DNA of 18,463 bases, from assembly GCA_052390495.1 (NCBI GenBank), contig JBQTGW010000303.1:1-18463 (forward strand), read 5' to 3'. The DNA is from GCA-003244245 sp052390495. Its GTDB lineage: Bacteria > Actinomycetota > Actinomycetes > Mycobacteriales > Pseudonocardiaceae. The translations under genes and the position numbers were made by a program. Within the stretch, counting starts at the first letter, position 1. Every line of letters starts with the position of its first letter. The notes below the pieces were generated by a model. The model was not told the origin of the DNA. It saw only the letters and a list, made by a program, of their open reading frames with translations, and did no database searches. Of the stretch, positions 7,991 to 15,579 are shown one piece after another.

Positions 7991-8015
7991 AACCGACTTC
8001 GGCGCGCGTTCCGTC
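7991..8015 (+). promoter_or_regulatory. Possible ECF-type promoter upstream of the sigma factor gene
   Basis: AACC at 7991-7994 and CGTC at 8012-8015 are separated by 17 nt, the usual shape of promoters read by extracytoplasmic-function sigma factors. They lie 36-60 bp before the sigma factor start. Such genes often control themselves. Short motifs, so chance is possible. Confidence 0.35.
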
Positions 8016-8050
8016 GATGTACGTGTGGGTACGACCGACGAGAGGTCCGG

Positions 8051-8578
8051 GTGGACCAGCGCGAGGAGCAGGAGTTCACGACCTACTTCGCCGCGCGCCA
8101 CGATGCGGTGCGGCGCACCGCCTATCTGATCTGTGGCGACTGGCATCGCGCGGACGACCTCGCCCAGACTGCGTTCGTGGCGCTGCACCGACGCTGGCGC
8201 AGGATCCTGAACCGCGACGCCCTGGATGCCTACCTCCGGCGCACCCTGGTGCGGGCGGCGATCGACGAGTCTCGCCGTCCATGGCGGCGCGAGCGATTCG
8301 TCGCGGAATTTCCGGAGAGCCGCGCGGCGGGGGCGCAACGCGATACTGTTGGCGACGCGGTGGCTACCCGGTCGGCGCTGGTCGACGGCCTGCAACAGGT
8401 GCCGCCCCGGCAGCGGGCGGTGCTGGTGTTGCGCTTCTTGGAGGGGCAGTCGGTGGCGGACGTGGCGACCGCCCTGGGGTGCTCCGAGGGCACCGTGAAG
8501 AGCCAGACGGCTCGCGGGCTGGACACCCTGCGAGTCGCGCTGGGCGACTCACTGGACGACCTGCGGCCGGCCGGGTGA
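8051..8578 (+). CDS. SigE-family (ECF-like) RNA polymerase sigma factor
   Basis: This 175-residue protein has the two sigma regions. Sigma-2 (about 10-75) contains RRTAYLICGDWHRADDLAQTAF. Sigma-4 (about 115-165) contains PPRQRAVLVLRFLEGQSVAD followed by the helix-turn-helix GCSEGTVKSQTARGLDTLR. Length and the LICGD/AEDLAQ-like pattern place it in the actinobacterial SigE-type subfamily. It would direct RNA polymerase to a stress or envelope regulon; targets cannot be read from here. The GTG start follows GAGAGG at a good distance; the frame is open far upstream through the hydrolase gene but that part is shadow. The next gene, 31 bp on, encodes a single-pass membrane protein that probably pairs with it. 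Confidence 0.92.
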   Translation: MDQREEQEFTTYFAARHDAVRRTAYLICGDWHRADDLAQTAFVALHRRWRRILNRDALDAYLRRTLVRAAIDESRRPWRRERFVAEFPESRAAGAQRDTVGDAVATRSALVDGLQQVPPRQRAVLVLRFLEGQSVADVATALGCSEGTVKSQTARGLDTLRVALGDSLDDLRPAG

Positions 8579-8609
8579 GCCAGGTGAGTCGGGGGAGGAG
8601 GGGACAGCG

Positions 8610-9272
8610 ATGGATGAGCAGCGGCTAGGTGCGCTGTTCCGGGACGCGGTGGGTGATCCGCCGCCTGCGACCTTCGGAGCTGCGGACGTGGTAGCGGCAG
8701 CGCGGCGCGCCACCGTCCGGCGACGTAACGCGCTGACCGCAGGCACGCTGCTCGGTGTCGCGGTACTGGCAGGCGGTCTCACGATCGGCGGCCACGTGGT
8801 GCAGGGCCATGGGTTGCCAGGCAACAGCTCCACCGCAGGCCAGCAGGCCGACACCGCGGCGGGCGGGCCAGGCCCGCGCACTCTCGGTGCTTCGCCAGAA
8901 GCCGAAAGCTCGGCTGAGAGCGAGCAGACCCGGTGTGGTCCCCTCGACGGCGAACTGGCGGCGCAGCTGAGCGCCGTGCTCGCGGCTCGCGGCGTCGCGA
9001 TCGTCGGCCCACCGAGCGAGGTGCCCGGCCCGTGCTCCGATGGATCGCGGGCAGCTGCGGTCCCGGTGGTAGGCGGCACGTTCTACCTTCTGGTGGCCCC
9101 ACCGGGGTGGCTGCCCGGCGCCCCGCGCCCGGATGGTGCGCGCGGGCATGCGCTGACGCCGGATGGTAGCCGTGAGCTGGTGGTGATTTCCATACCAGTG
9201 GCCCCGGGGCAGCCGGCTCCGCTGGCTGACCAGCTGCCTGACCTGGCACAGGAGCTCGCCAACCGGTTCTGA
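8610..9272 (+). CDS. Single-pass membrane protein, probable partner or anti-sigma of the SigE-type factor
   Basis: The 220-residue protein has a short cytoplasmic N-terminus (1-38), one membrane segment at about 41-60 (ALTAGTLLGVAVLAGGLTIG) and an outside domain with a Ser/Gly/Pro-rich linker. The outside domain has two cysteines at about 110 and 139. RATVRRRN before the membrane segment fits the positive-inside rule. Its layout matches genes that regularly follow SigE-type sigma factors in actinomycetes. It lacks a visible zinc-binding HxxxCxxC motif, so a classical ZAS anti-sigma mechanism is not supported. GGAGGAGGGG precedes the ATG. Confidence 0.8.
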   Translation: MDEQRLGALFRDAVGDPPPATFGAADVVAAARRATVRRRNALTAGTLLGVAVLAGGLTIGGHVVQGHGLPGNSSTAGQQADTAAGGPGPRTLGASPEAESSAESEQTRCGPLDGELAAQLSAVLAARGVAIVGPPSEVPGPCSDGSRAAAVPVVGGTFYLLVAPPGWLPGAPRPDGARGHALTPDGSRELVVISIPVAPGQPAPLADQLPDLAQELANRF

Positions 9273-9295
9273 GCAGCAGCCGTAGGCTGCCGGTC

Positions 9296-10711
9296 GTGAT
9301 CCCCGACGTGCTTGCGCACCGCTACGCCTCCCCTGAGCTGGTCCGATTGTGGTCACCGGAGCACAAGGTGGTACTGGAGCGGCAGCTGTGGCTGGCGGTG
9401 CTGCGCGCGCAGGCCGCCCTCGGGGTCACGGTGCCGCAGCGGGTGCTCGATGACTACGAGCGGGTGGCGTCCACTGTTGATCTGGCGTCGATCGCGGCGC
9501 GGGAGCGGGTGACCCGCCATGACGTCAAGGCCCGCATCGAGGAGTTCAACGCGCTGGCCGGTCACGAGGAGATCCACAAGGGGCTGACCTCGCGGGACCT
9601 CACGGAGAACGTCGAGCAGCTGCAGATTCGCCGCTCGCTGGAGCACGTGCGGGACCGCTGCGTCGCAGTGCTCGCCCGCCTCGCCGCCCGCGCCGCCGAG
9701 CACGCCGAGCTGGTGCTGGCCGGGCGCAGCCACAACGTCGCGGCTCAGGCCACCACGTTGGGCAAGCGGTTCGCCAGTGCGGCCGACGAGCTGCTGGTCG
9801 CCTTCGCGCGGCTGGAGGAGCTGCTGGCCCGCTACCCGCTGCGGGGGATCAAAGGCCCGATGGGTACTTCCCAGGACACCCTGGATCTCCTCGACGGTGA
9901 TCCCGACGTGCTGGCGGAGCTGGAGCGGCGGGTGGCGCAGCATCTGGGGTTCGCCCGCGTGCTGACCAGCGTCGGGCAGGTCTATCCGCGCTCGCTGGAC
10001 CACGAGGTGGTCGGGGCACTGGTGCAACTGGCCGCGGCGCCGTCGTCGCTGGCGACCACGATCCGGTTGATGGCCGGCCACGAGCTGGTGACCGAGGGAT
10101 TCCAACCCGGCCAGGTCGGGTCCAGTGCCATGCCGCACAAGATGAACACCCGTTCCTGCGAGCGCGTCAACGGGCTGGCCGTGGTGCTGCGCGGCTACGC
10201 CTCGATGGTCGCGGAGCTGGCTGGCGGGCAGTGGAACGAGGGAGACGTGTCGGACTCGGTGGTGCGCCGGGTCGCGCTGCCGGACGCGTTCTTCGCCTTC
10301 GACGGCCTGGTCGAGACCTTCCTCACCGTGCTCGACGAGGTCGGCGTCTATCCCATGGTGATCGAGCGTGAACTGGCGCGCTATCTGCCGTTCTTGGCCA
10401 CTACCAAGGTGCTGATCGCCGTGGTGCGCTCGGGGATGGGCCGGGAGGCCGCACACGAGGTGATCTCCGAGCACGCGGTCGCGGTCGCGCTGGCGATGCG
10501 GGAAAAGGGCGCGGACAACGACCTGCTGGACCGGCTGGCCGACGATGCCCGCCTACCGCTGGACCGAGCCGCCCTGGCAGCCCTGTTCACCCACCGCCTG
10601 TCCTTCACCGGCACCGCCGCCGCCCAGGTGGCCTCAGTGGTCGCCGAGGTCGAGCGGGTGCTGGCCCGTCACCCCGAAGCCGCCACCTACCGCCCCGGCC
10701 CAATCCTGTGA
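9296..10711 (+). CDS. purB: Adenylosuccinate lyase
   Basis: PurB cleaves SAICAR to AICAR and adenylosuccinate to AMP, releasing fumarate. The 471-residue protein has the fumarase/aspartase-superfamily signature GSSAMPHKMN (275-284), whose serine loop acts in catalysis. Another conserved block is LTSRDLTENVEQLQ (about 97-110), and the active-site His is probably in GRSHNVAAQATT (about 143-154). Length is normal for the actinobacterial form. The start is a GTG 23 bp after the membrane protein gene, with no strong ribosome site. It closes the plus-strand run begun by purD, and is followed by a nested hairpin shared with the convergent TetR gene. Confidence 0.97.
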   Translation: MIPDVLAHRYASPELVRLWSPEHKVVLERQLWLAVLRAQAALGVTVPQRVLDDYERVASTVDLASIAARERVTRHDVKARIEEFNALAGHEEIHKGLTSRDLTENVEQLQIRRSLEHVRDRCVAVLARLAARAAEHAELVLAGRSHNVAAQATTLGKRFASAADELLVAFARLEELLARYPLRGIKGPMGTSQDTLDLLDGDPDVLAELERRVAQHLGFARVLTSVGQVYPRSLDHEVVGALVQLAAAPSSLATTIRLMAGHELVTEGFQPGQVGSSAMPHKMNTRSCERVNGLAVVLRGYASMVAELAGGQWNEGDVSDSVVRRVALPDAFFAFDGLVETFLTVLDEVGVYPMVIERELARYLPFLATTKVLIAVVRSGMGREAAHEVISEHAVAVALAMREKGADNDLLDRLADDARLPLDRAALAALFTHRLSFTGTAAAQVASVVAEVERVLARHPEAATYRPGPIL

Positions 10712-10721
10712 GTTGGGTGGT

Positions 10722-10841
10722 CTTCAAGGACTACCAACCCCGGTTCGGGACGTCTCAAACGACAGCCAACCCCCGCCGACGCGCCAGCGGGGGTTGGCTG
10801 TCGTTATGAGCAGCGTTCGGGGGGGTTGGTAGTCCTTCAAG
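10722..10841. terminator. Nested double hairpin between purB and the TetR gene
   Basis: The inner stem is perfect: arms 10758-10776 and 10787-10805 (19 bp) around a 10-nt loop. It is enclosed by an outer stem with arms 10722-10741 and 10822-10841 (20 bp, one mismatch). The outer right arm covers the TetR stop codon at 10837. Both stems share a CCAACCCC core, so alternative pairings are possible. Being symmetrical and between convergent genes, it probably terminates both. Confidence 0.85.
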
Positions 10842-11430
10842 AGCTACTAACCCGCTCGGTTGCTACGGCGGCGGGCACGGCTACCTCGAGCGCGGACATC
10901 AGTTCGTCGGCGGTGGGGGCATTCTTCGGATCGAGCAGCCACTGCACCGCAAGCCCGTCGTAGACCGCCATGAGGAACGAGGCGGTGTGGCGCGCGGCAG
11001 AGTGGGAAAGCCCACCCACCGAGGCGCGCAGCAGGTTGGCCACGGTGGTTCGCAGCTGCTCGTAGCAGTCAGCGAGCTCAGCCCGCAGTTGGGGGGCTCG
11101 CTCGGTCAGTGCCAGTGCCTCAAGGAACGCCACCCGCAGCGGACGGTGCTCCTCGAACGTACTCACCAGCATCGCCCAGGAAACCCGCACGCGCTGCAGC
11201 GGGGTTGCGGCGGGATCAGCGCACACGATCTGGTCGATCTGCTGGATGTGGTCGTCAATGCACTGCCGCATCGCGGCGTTGAGCAACGCCTCCTTCGACC
11301 CGAAGTGGTAGCCGATCGAGGCGAGGTTGGTACCCGAGGCCGCGACCAGGTCCCGTGCTGTGGTGCGGGCATAGCCCCGCTGCAGCAAACAGCGCCGAGC
11401 GCCGTCGAGCAGCGCCTCCCGATGTCCCAT
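10837..11430 (-). CDS. TetR/AcrR-family transcriptional repressor
   Basis: The 197-residue protein has a standard TetR DNA-binding domain at about residues 5-55: LLDGARRCLLQRGYARTTARD then VAASGTNLASIGYHFGSKEALL. A helical ligand-binding domain follows. The frame continues upstream to 11529, but that would overlap the P450 gene and its promoter, so I take the ATG at 11430, giving the usual family length. It diverges from the cytochrome P450 with 49 bp between starts; a near-palindrome lies in that gap. This matches the M. tuberculosis TetR Rv0135c/CYP138 arrangement, in which the repressor presumably controls the adjacent P450. The ligand is unknown. Confidence 0.9.
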   Translation of the reverse strand: MGHREALLDGARRCLLQRGYARTTARDLVAASGTNLASIGYHFGSKEALLNAAMRQCIDDHIQQIDQIVCADPAATPLQRVRVSWAMLVSTFEEHRPLRVAFLEALALTERAPQLRAELADCYEQLRTTVANLLRASVGGLSHSAARHTASFLMAVYDGLAVQWLLDPKNAPTADELMSALEVAVPAAVATERVSSS

Positions 11431-11450
11431 GAGATGTGACCCTACCGGGG

Positions 11451-11470
11451 CTAGACAAACGTATGTATAG
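11451..11470. promoter_or_regulatory. Probable TetR operator (20-bp imperfect palindrome)
   Basis: CTAGACAAACGTATGTATAG reads CTA-n-ACA-n-ACGT-n-TGT-n-TAG, with 16 of 20 bases symmetric about the central CG. It sits in the 49-bp gap between the TetR and P450 starts, where an autoregulating repressor would be expected to bind and block both promoters. Confidence 0.65.
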
Positions 11471-11479
11471 TCCGAAAGT

Positions 11480-12814
11480 ATGGTGAACACGCTGCCCCCT
11501 GGCCCGCCATTTCCTGCACTGGTACACACTGGGCTGTTCTGGGTGGCCCCGCTGCGTTACCTGCGCCTCTGCCACCGCCACTACGGGGACCGGTTCACCG
11601 TCCGGATACCGGGGCTGGGTGACATCGTCTACCTGACCGACCGGGATGACGTCAGATCGGTGCTTCGTGGCGACCCGGCGATCTTCCACGCCGGGGAGTC
11701 GAACACTCCGATCGCCGGGATCGTGGGGACGCGCTCGGTCCTGGTGGTGGACGACGAGAAGCACCGGCGCATCCGGGCGATGATGCTGCCCGCATTCCAC
11801 GGTGATTCAGTGCGCAAGCAGGTCGCTGAGATGGTGGCCGTCACCACCGACGAGGTCGCCCGCTGGCCGGTGGGCGAGCCGTTCCCGGTGCTCGCCCGGA
11901 TGCAGGCGATCACCCTGGAGGTCATCCTGCGCACCGTCATCGGAGTGCACGACGAGGCCAGGCTCGCCGCACTGCGCACCGCACTGCCGCCGCTGGTGCA
12001 GCTCGGCTCACCGCTGGAGCTGCTGCCGCCACCGCGGCTGCTGCGCAATGTCGGACGGTGGCGGCGCCGCAAGGAGAACATGGCACGGGCGTACGTGCTG
12101 CTGTCCGACGAGATCACCCGCTGCCGCCAGGACCCGACGCTCGCGCAACGCAGCGACGCGATGGCGATGCTGGTGCGCAGCGTCGACGACACGGGGCAGC
12201 CGATGCCCGATGACGAGCTCATCGACCAGCTCCTCACGCTGCTGCTCGCCGGGCACGAGACCACTGCCACCGCGCTGGCCTGGACCTTCGAGCGGCTGAC
12301 CCGCGATCCCGCGCTGCTGGCACGCACCGCCCAGGCGGCGGTGGACGGTGACGACGCCTGGCTGGACGCGGTGTGCAAGGAAAGCCTGCGGATCCGGCCG
12401 GTGGTCTACCAGATCGGCCGCAGGCTGACCGAGCCGGTGGAGCTGGCCGGATACCAGCTCCCGGCAGGCACCTTGGTGGCCCCGTACATCAACCTGATCC
12501 AACGCAATGCCGCTTACTACCCCGACCCCGAGCAATTCCGCCCGCAACGGTTCCTCGACCAGCGGCCCGACACCTCGGTCTGGCTGCCCTTCGGCGGCGG
12601 AGTGCGCCGCTGCCTCGGCGCCACCTTCGCCCAGGTCGAGATGCGCACAGTGCTGCGTGAGGTGCTACGCCGAGTCGAGCTGACCCCGACCACCGCGCCG
12701 GACGAAGTGATCCGGGTGCGCCACGTGACGCTGGTACCGCGTCGGGGAGCAGTGGTGAATGTCCGGCGCCACATCGCCGCCGAAACCATCGTCGAGCATC
12801 GCGCCAGCGCCTGA
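11480..12814 (+). CDS. Cytochrome P450 (CYP138-like)
   Basis: The 444-residue protein has the full P450 signature set. The I-helix motif is AGHETT (257-262), the ExxR is KESLR (Glu301, Arg304), and the heme loop is FGGGVRRCLG with axial Cys378. It is a soluble-looking monooxygenase with no N-terminal anchor. The N-terminal LPPGPPFPALVHTG and the general layout resemble the CYP138/CYP137 type of mycobacteria. Substrate is unknown, probably a lipid or steroid-like compound by family analogy, which is weak evidence. Ferredoxin and reductase genes are not adjacent. ATG 11480 is followed by an in-frame GTG at 11483; the difference is one residue. Divergent TetR gene is the probable regulator. Confidence 0.93.
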   Translation: MVNTLPPGPPFPALVHTGLFWVAPLRYLRLCHRHYGDRFTVRIPGLGDIVYLTDRDDVRSVLRGDPAIFHAGESNTPIAGIVGTRSVLVVDDEKHRRIRAMMLPAFHGDSVRKQVAEMVAVTTDEVARWPVGEPFPVLARMQAITLEVILRTVIGVHDEARLAALRTALPPLVQLGSPLELLPPPRLLRNVGRWRRRKENMARAYVLLSDEITRCRQDPTLAQRSDAMAMLVRSVDDTGQPMPDDELIDQLLTLLLAGHETTATALAWTFERLTRDPALLARTAQAAVDGDDAWLDAVCKESLRIRPVVYQIGRRLTEPVELAGYQLPAGTLVAPYINLIQRNAAYYPDPEQFRPQRFLDQRPDTSVWLPFGGGVRRCLGATFAQVEMRTVLREVLRRVELTPTTAPDEVIRVRHVTLVPRRGAVVNVRRHIAAETIVEHRASA

Positions 12815-12831
12815 GCTCACTCAGAGTCGAC

Positions 12832-12872
12832 ACCACGCAGTGCCCGGCCAGGGTGGCCGGGCACTGCGTGGT
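12832..12872. terminator. Perfect 18-bp hairpin after the P450 gene
   Basis: Arms 12832-12849 and 12855-12872 (18 bp, starting ACCACGCAGTGCCCGGCC) are fully complementary around the loop AGGGT. It begins 18 nt past the P450 stop. It is a strong intrinsic-type terminator for the P450 transcript and also a natural border between the core-like and accessory-like parts of the window. Confidence 0.85.
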
Positions 12873-13314
12873 CCCCCCAGGACCACGACGGAGAGCAATA
12901 CCGACCCAAGCATCCGACGTGGTCCTCGCACCCCCCCGGGCGTCGATGCCGACGCCCCCGCTCAGCTGCCGCAGACCTACCAGCGCCAATTCGCCGACGG
13001 CCATTGGCCCCCACAGTGGTGTCGCCGAACCAGTGCAGAACTAGATGTTGCCCTGACTTCGGGGAGCAGTCGTCTACCCTGGAGAGGATCTTCGATCTAC
13101 GACCAGCGCCGCAGGCTGGGAGCCGTTGTACGACTAGTGACGCAGGCCCCTCCCGCCGGATGCACACCGGGGAGATGAGGCAGTGGTGTATTTTTCGCTC
13201 CTGGTCACCCTCAGATAGCTGATGGGCTTACCGGATCGAAATGTTCCGCCTCTGCGAGGGTCAACTCGGATGCTCGGGGTGCGGAGTACGTACTAGCGAA
13301 GGGGAGGATTCCAC
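12873..13314. other. Long gene-poor spacer upstream of the secreted-peptide gene
   Basis: No convincing gene. Open frames on both strands give low-complexity translations, and the longest minus-strand one would run through the P450 terminator. It must hold the promoter of the peptide operon near its right end. A perfect palindrome AGTACGTACT lies at 13285-13294, about 20 bp before the start codon, with the ribosome site GGGGAGGA at 13301-13308. This could be an operator overlapping the leader. Confidence 0.5.
13285..13294. promoter_or_regulatory. 10-bp perfect palindrome in the leader of the peptide operon
   Basis: AGTACGTACT is fully self-complementary and lies just before the Shine-Dalgarno sequence of the secreted-peptide gene. 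It could bind the downstream response regulator, but a 10-bp palindrome is weak evidence. Confidence 0.3.
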
Positions 13315-13542
13315 ATGAGGAACTCACTGTGCAGTTCCGCCAGAAGGGGCGTCACAGTGCTCGTCGGCTCGGCTGTCTTTGCGCTGGCCGCTTCAGGAGC
13401 GGCGGAGGCCACCACGACGATCACCCATGCCGATAAGGCACCGGCTACCGCGTACAGCATGCAGGCCTTCGACGACGCTGTCGCGCAATCTTTCGAGCCA
13501 TTCGGTGAAGGTGATTTTTGCGACTTCACTCCGGCTTGCTAA
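13315..13542 (+). CDS. Short secreted peptide with a C-terminal Cys-x5-Cys loop
   Basis: The 75-residue product has a typical Sec signal peptide: basic n-region MRNSLCSSARR, hydrophobic core VTVLVGSAVFALAASGAA, and a probable cleavage site near residues 30-32 (AEA). The mature part of about 43 residues is acidic towards the end and finishes GDFCDFTPAC, with Cys69 and Cys75 able to form a disulfide loop. The last residue is Cys. The ribosome site GGGGAGGA 6 nt before the ATG is strong. A membrane histidine kinase starts 15 nt past the stop, in the same reading frame, suggesting co-expression and perhaps that the peptide is the kinase's signal. No homologue recognised. A lanthipeptide-like precursor was considered but no maturase is present. 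Confidence 0.75.
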   Translation: MRNSLCSSARRGVTVLVGSAVFALAASGAAEATTTITHADKAPATAYSMQAFDDAVAQSFEPFGEGDFCDFTPAC

Positions 13543-13557
13543 CCCCGCCCGACTGAG

Positions 13558-14847
13558 TTGAGCGTCACGTTGACCGGCCGGTCCAACGCTCTTGCATCGT
13601 TGCCTGAGCGCCGGCGGAACGTCGCGCTCGCTGCGGTGTGCTGCGTACTCGATCTCCTAGTGTTCTCTCGCGTTGAGGTTGAACTCGCCTATCTCACCAT
13701 CGTGGTGCACGCCGTTATTGGATATGCCTTCCTTGCCTGGCGGGATCGGATTCCGGTAACCGTCTTCGCCGCGATGTGTGTGCACAGCGTGGTCGCGACC
13801 GTCGCAACCGTTGATTACCGACCTGTTGTCGGCATTGTCGTCGCACTATATACTGTCACGACGCTGAAAAGTCGTCGCATCGGGCTAATAGCGTTGGCGT
13901 TGACTTTCGTCCCCACTGGCTTCGGGTCAGTTCAGGAGTTCAGTACTGCACCCCCGGATCGCGCGTTGCGTGCCCTCATGGTCGCCGTGACCGCGTGGTC
14001 ACTGTTCAATGTCGGTGCTTGGCTGGTCGGCCGACGGGTGCAAGCCAATCATCGGAAGGTGCTCTTGCTCGAGCAGCAACATCAGGCGGCGGCCCGCGAG
14101 GCGGTTGCAGCGGAACGCAACCGCCTCGCCCAGGAGTTGCACGACATTATCGCGCACTGCGTAAGCGCAATGCTGCTGCAAGCCGCGGGTGCCCGGCGAA
14201 TGCTGGCCATCGACCCCGACCGAGCAGCCAGCGCACTGGCTAATATCGAGCAATGCGGCATGCAGGCGACGGGGGAACTGCGCAGGTTGCTGGGTGTGAT
14301 TCGAGCGGGCGACCCGGTACAGACCGAAGGGAGGCCCGTTAATCAGCACGGGCTGGGTGACCTGGAACCGCTCCTGGACCAGGTAGCCGCCGCCGGGGTA
14401 CCGGTGCGCCTGGTCACCTATGGCGAGCAAGGGCGGCTGGACCCCAGCGTCGACCTGTCGGCCTACCGGATTGTGCAGGAGGCGCTGACGAATGTGGCGA
14501 AATACTCGGGACGCGGAACCGGCACCACCGTCGAATTGCGATGGGAGGACGACGTACTGCATCTGACCGTCACCGATGACGGATGTGGGCAGCTCGATCG
14601 CTCACCCACCCAGCTCTCCACCGGACACGGCCTGTTGGGGCTGCGCGAGCGCGCCGCGGCGGTCGGTGGACAACTTTACGCCGGACCGTTGCCAGGCGGC
14701 GGCTTCCGGGTTACGGCCACCCTGCCCGCACCCAGGCGGCGGGACGCGGAGCAGGATGGACGATCGAGGCTGGCCCACCCAGATCCCGGTACCCACCGAG
14801 GCGTCACCGACGCGGGCCTCAGTGAAGGTTTCAGCGAGAGCGAGTAG
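13558..14847 (+). CDS. NarL-type membrane sensor histidine kinase
   Basis: The 429-residue kinase has about five to six membrane segments between residues 22 and 157 with no sizeable outside domain, then a coiled linker (about 160-187). The HisKA_3 dimerisation domain follows: RLAQELHDIIAHCVSAML, phospho-acceptor His195. The C-terminal ATPase domain has its N-box around QEALTNVAKYS (Asn312), then TVTDDGCG and GHGLLGLRER. It should phosphorylate the response regulator 12 nt downstream. The sensor design resembles DesK/LiaS kinases that detect membrane or peptide signals. The start is unsure: the frame opens with TTG at 13558 without a ribosome site, right after the in-frame TAA of the peptide gene, so translation may rely on coupling. 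The C-terminal 35 residues are a charged, low-complexity tail. Confidence 0.9.
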   Translation: MSVTLTGRSNALASLPERRRNVALAAVCCVLDLLVFSRVEVELAYLTIVVHAVIGYAFLAWRDRIPVTVFAAMCVHSVVATVATVDYRPVVGIVVALYTVTTLKSRRIGLIALALTFVPTGFGSVQEFSTAPPDRALRALMVAVTAWSLFNVGAWLVGRRVQANHRKVLLLEQQHQAAAREAVAAERNRLAQELHDIIAHCVSAMLLQAAGARRMLAIDPDRAASALANIEQCGMQATGELRRLLGVIRAGDPVQTEGRPVNQHGLGDLEPLLDQVAAAGVPVRLVTYGEQGRLDPSVDLSAYRIVQEALTNVAKYSGRGTGTTVELRWEDDVLHLTVTDDGCGQLDRSPTQLSTGHGLLGLRERAAAVGGQLYAGPLPGGGFRVTATLPAPRRRDAEQDGRSRLAHPDPGTHRGVTDAGLSEGFSESE

Positions 14848-14859
14848 GAGGACAGACTC

Positions 14860-15570
14860 ATGGCTGTACGAGTTCTGGTGGCAGACGACCAGCCACTGGT
14901 GCGCGCCGGCATCGTCATGTTGCTCGACGCCGAACCGGACATCGAGGTCGTCTCGGAAGCCAGCGACGGGCGGCAGGCGCTGGAGGAAGCGAATCGACAC
15001 CAGCCGGATGTCGTGGTGATGGATGTGCGCATGCCCGTTGTGGATGGCGTGCAGGCCACCCGACAGATCACCGCCGCCACCTTCTCCGCAGATCCTGACC
15101 CATCGATCAGAGTGCTCATTCTCACGAGCTTCCACGCCGACGAGGCCGTCTACGGCGCCCTGCGCGCCGGAGCCTCCGGATTCCTGCTGAAGGACGCCGC
15201 GCCCGCCGACCTCGCGGCCGCGGTCCGAGTCGTCTCCTCCGGCGAGGCGTGGCTGCAACCGGCCGTGGCACGGGGGCTGCTCACCGAGTTCGCCGCACGC
15301 CCCGAACCGCACGTCCCCAGCGCGGAGATGCTGCAGCGGCTCACCGCACGGGAACGAGAGGTGCTCACACTTGTGGCAAGCGGGTTGTCGAATGGCGAGA
15401 TCGCCGAGCGCCTCGTCGTCGGCCAGGTAACCGTCAAGACTCATTTCGGTCGGATACTCATGAAGCTCGGGCTGCGGGACCGTGCACAGGCCGTCGTGGC
15501 CGCCTACGAGAATGGCTTGGTCACCCCCCGGAGCAGACTAGTTGATCGATTCCGTGCAGGGGTCGCATAG
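14860..15570 (+). CDS. NarL/LuxR-family response regulator
   Basis: The 236-residue protein has a receiver domain at about 4-125 with acidic pocket Asp9-Asp10, phospho-acceptor Asp55 (VVVMDVRMPV), Thr89 in LILTS and Lys111 in LLKDA. A LuxR helix-turn-helix follows at about 165-225 (LTAREREVLTLVASGLSNGE and VTVKTHFGRILMKLGL). All catalytic positions are intact, so it should accept phosphate from the upstream kinase and act as a DNA-binding activator or repressor. GGAGGA precedes the ATG and the gap to the kinase stop is 12 nt, so the two are one transcript. Targets are probably the peptide operon itself and others nearby; this is inference. Confidence 0.95.
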   Translation: MAVRVLVADDQPLVRAGIVMLLDAEPDIEVVSEASDGRQALEEANRHQPDVVVMDVRMPVVDGVQATRQITAATFSADPDPSIRVLILTSFHADEAVYGALRAGASGFLLKDAAPADLAAAVRVVSSGEAWLQPAVARGLLTEFAARPEPHVPSAEMLQRLTAREREVLTLVASGLSNGEIAERLVVGQVTVKTHFGRILMKLGLRDRAQAVVAAYENGLVTPRSRLVDRFRAGVA

Positions 15571-15579
15571 CCAGGCCGA

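Noticed and set aside
9353..10474. 373-codon minus-strand frame opposite purB
   Set aside because: It is the antisense shadow of the well-identified purB gene; high GC makes long antisense frames common.
11431..11529. Longer TetR start at 11529
   Set aside because: It would overlap the P450 coding region and add 33 residues not typical of the family; the ATG at 11430 gives the usual length.
12817..13167. Minus-strand frame of 116 codons after the P450
   Set aside because: It would end within or beyond the P450 terminator hairpin and has no ribosome site or recognisable domain.
13315..13542. Lanthipeptide or other RiPP precursor
   Set aside because: The N-terminus is a Sec signal peptide rather than a RiPP leader, and no modifying enzyme is encoded nearby.
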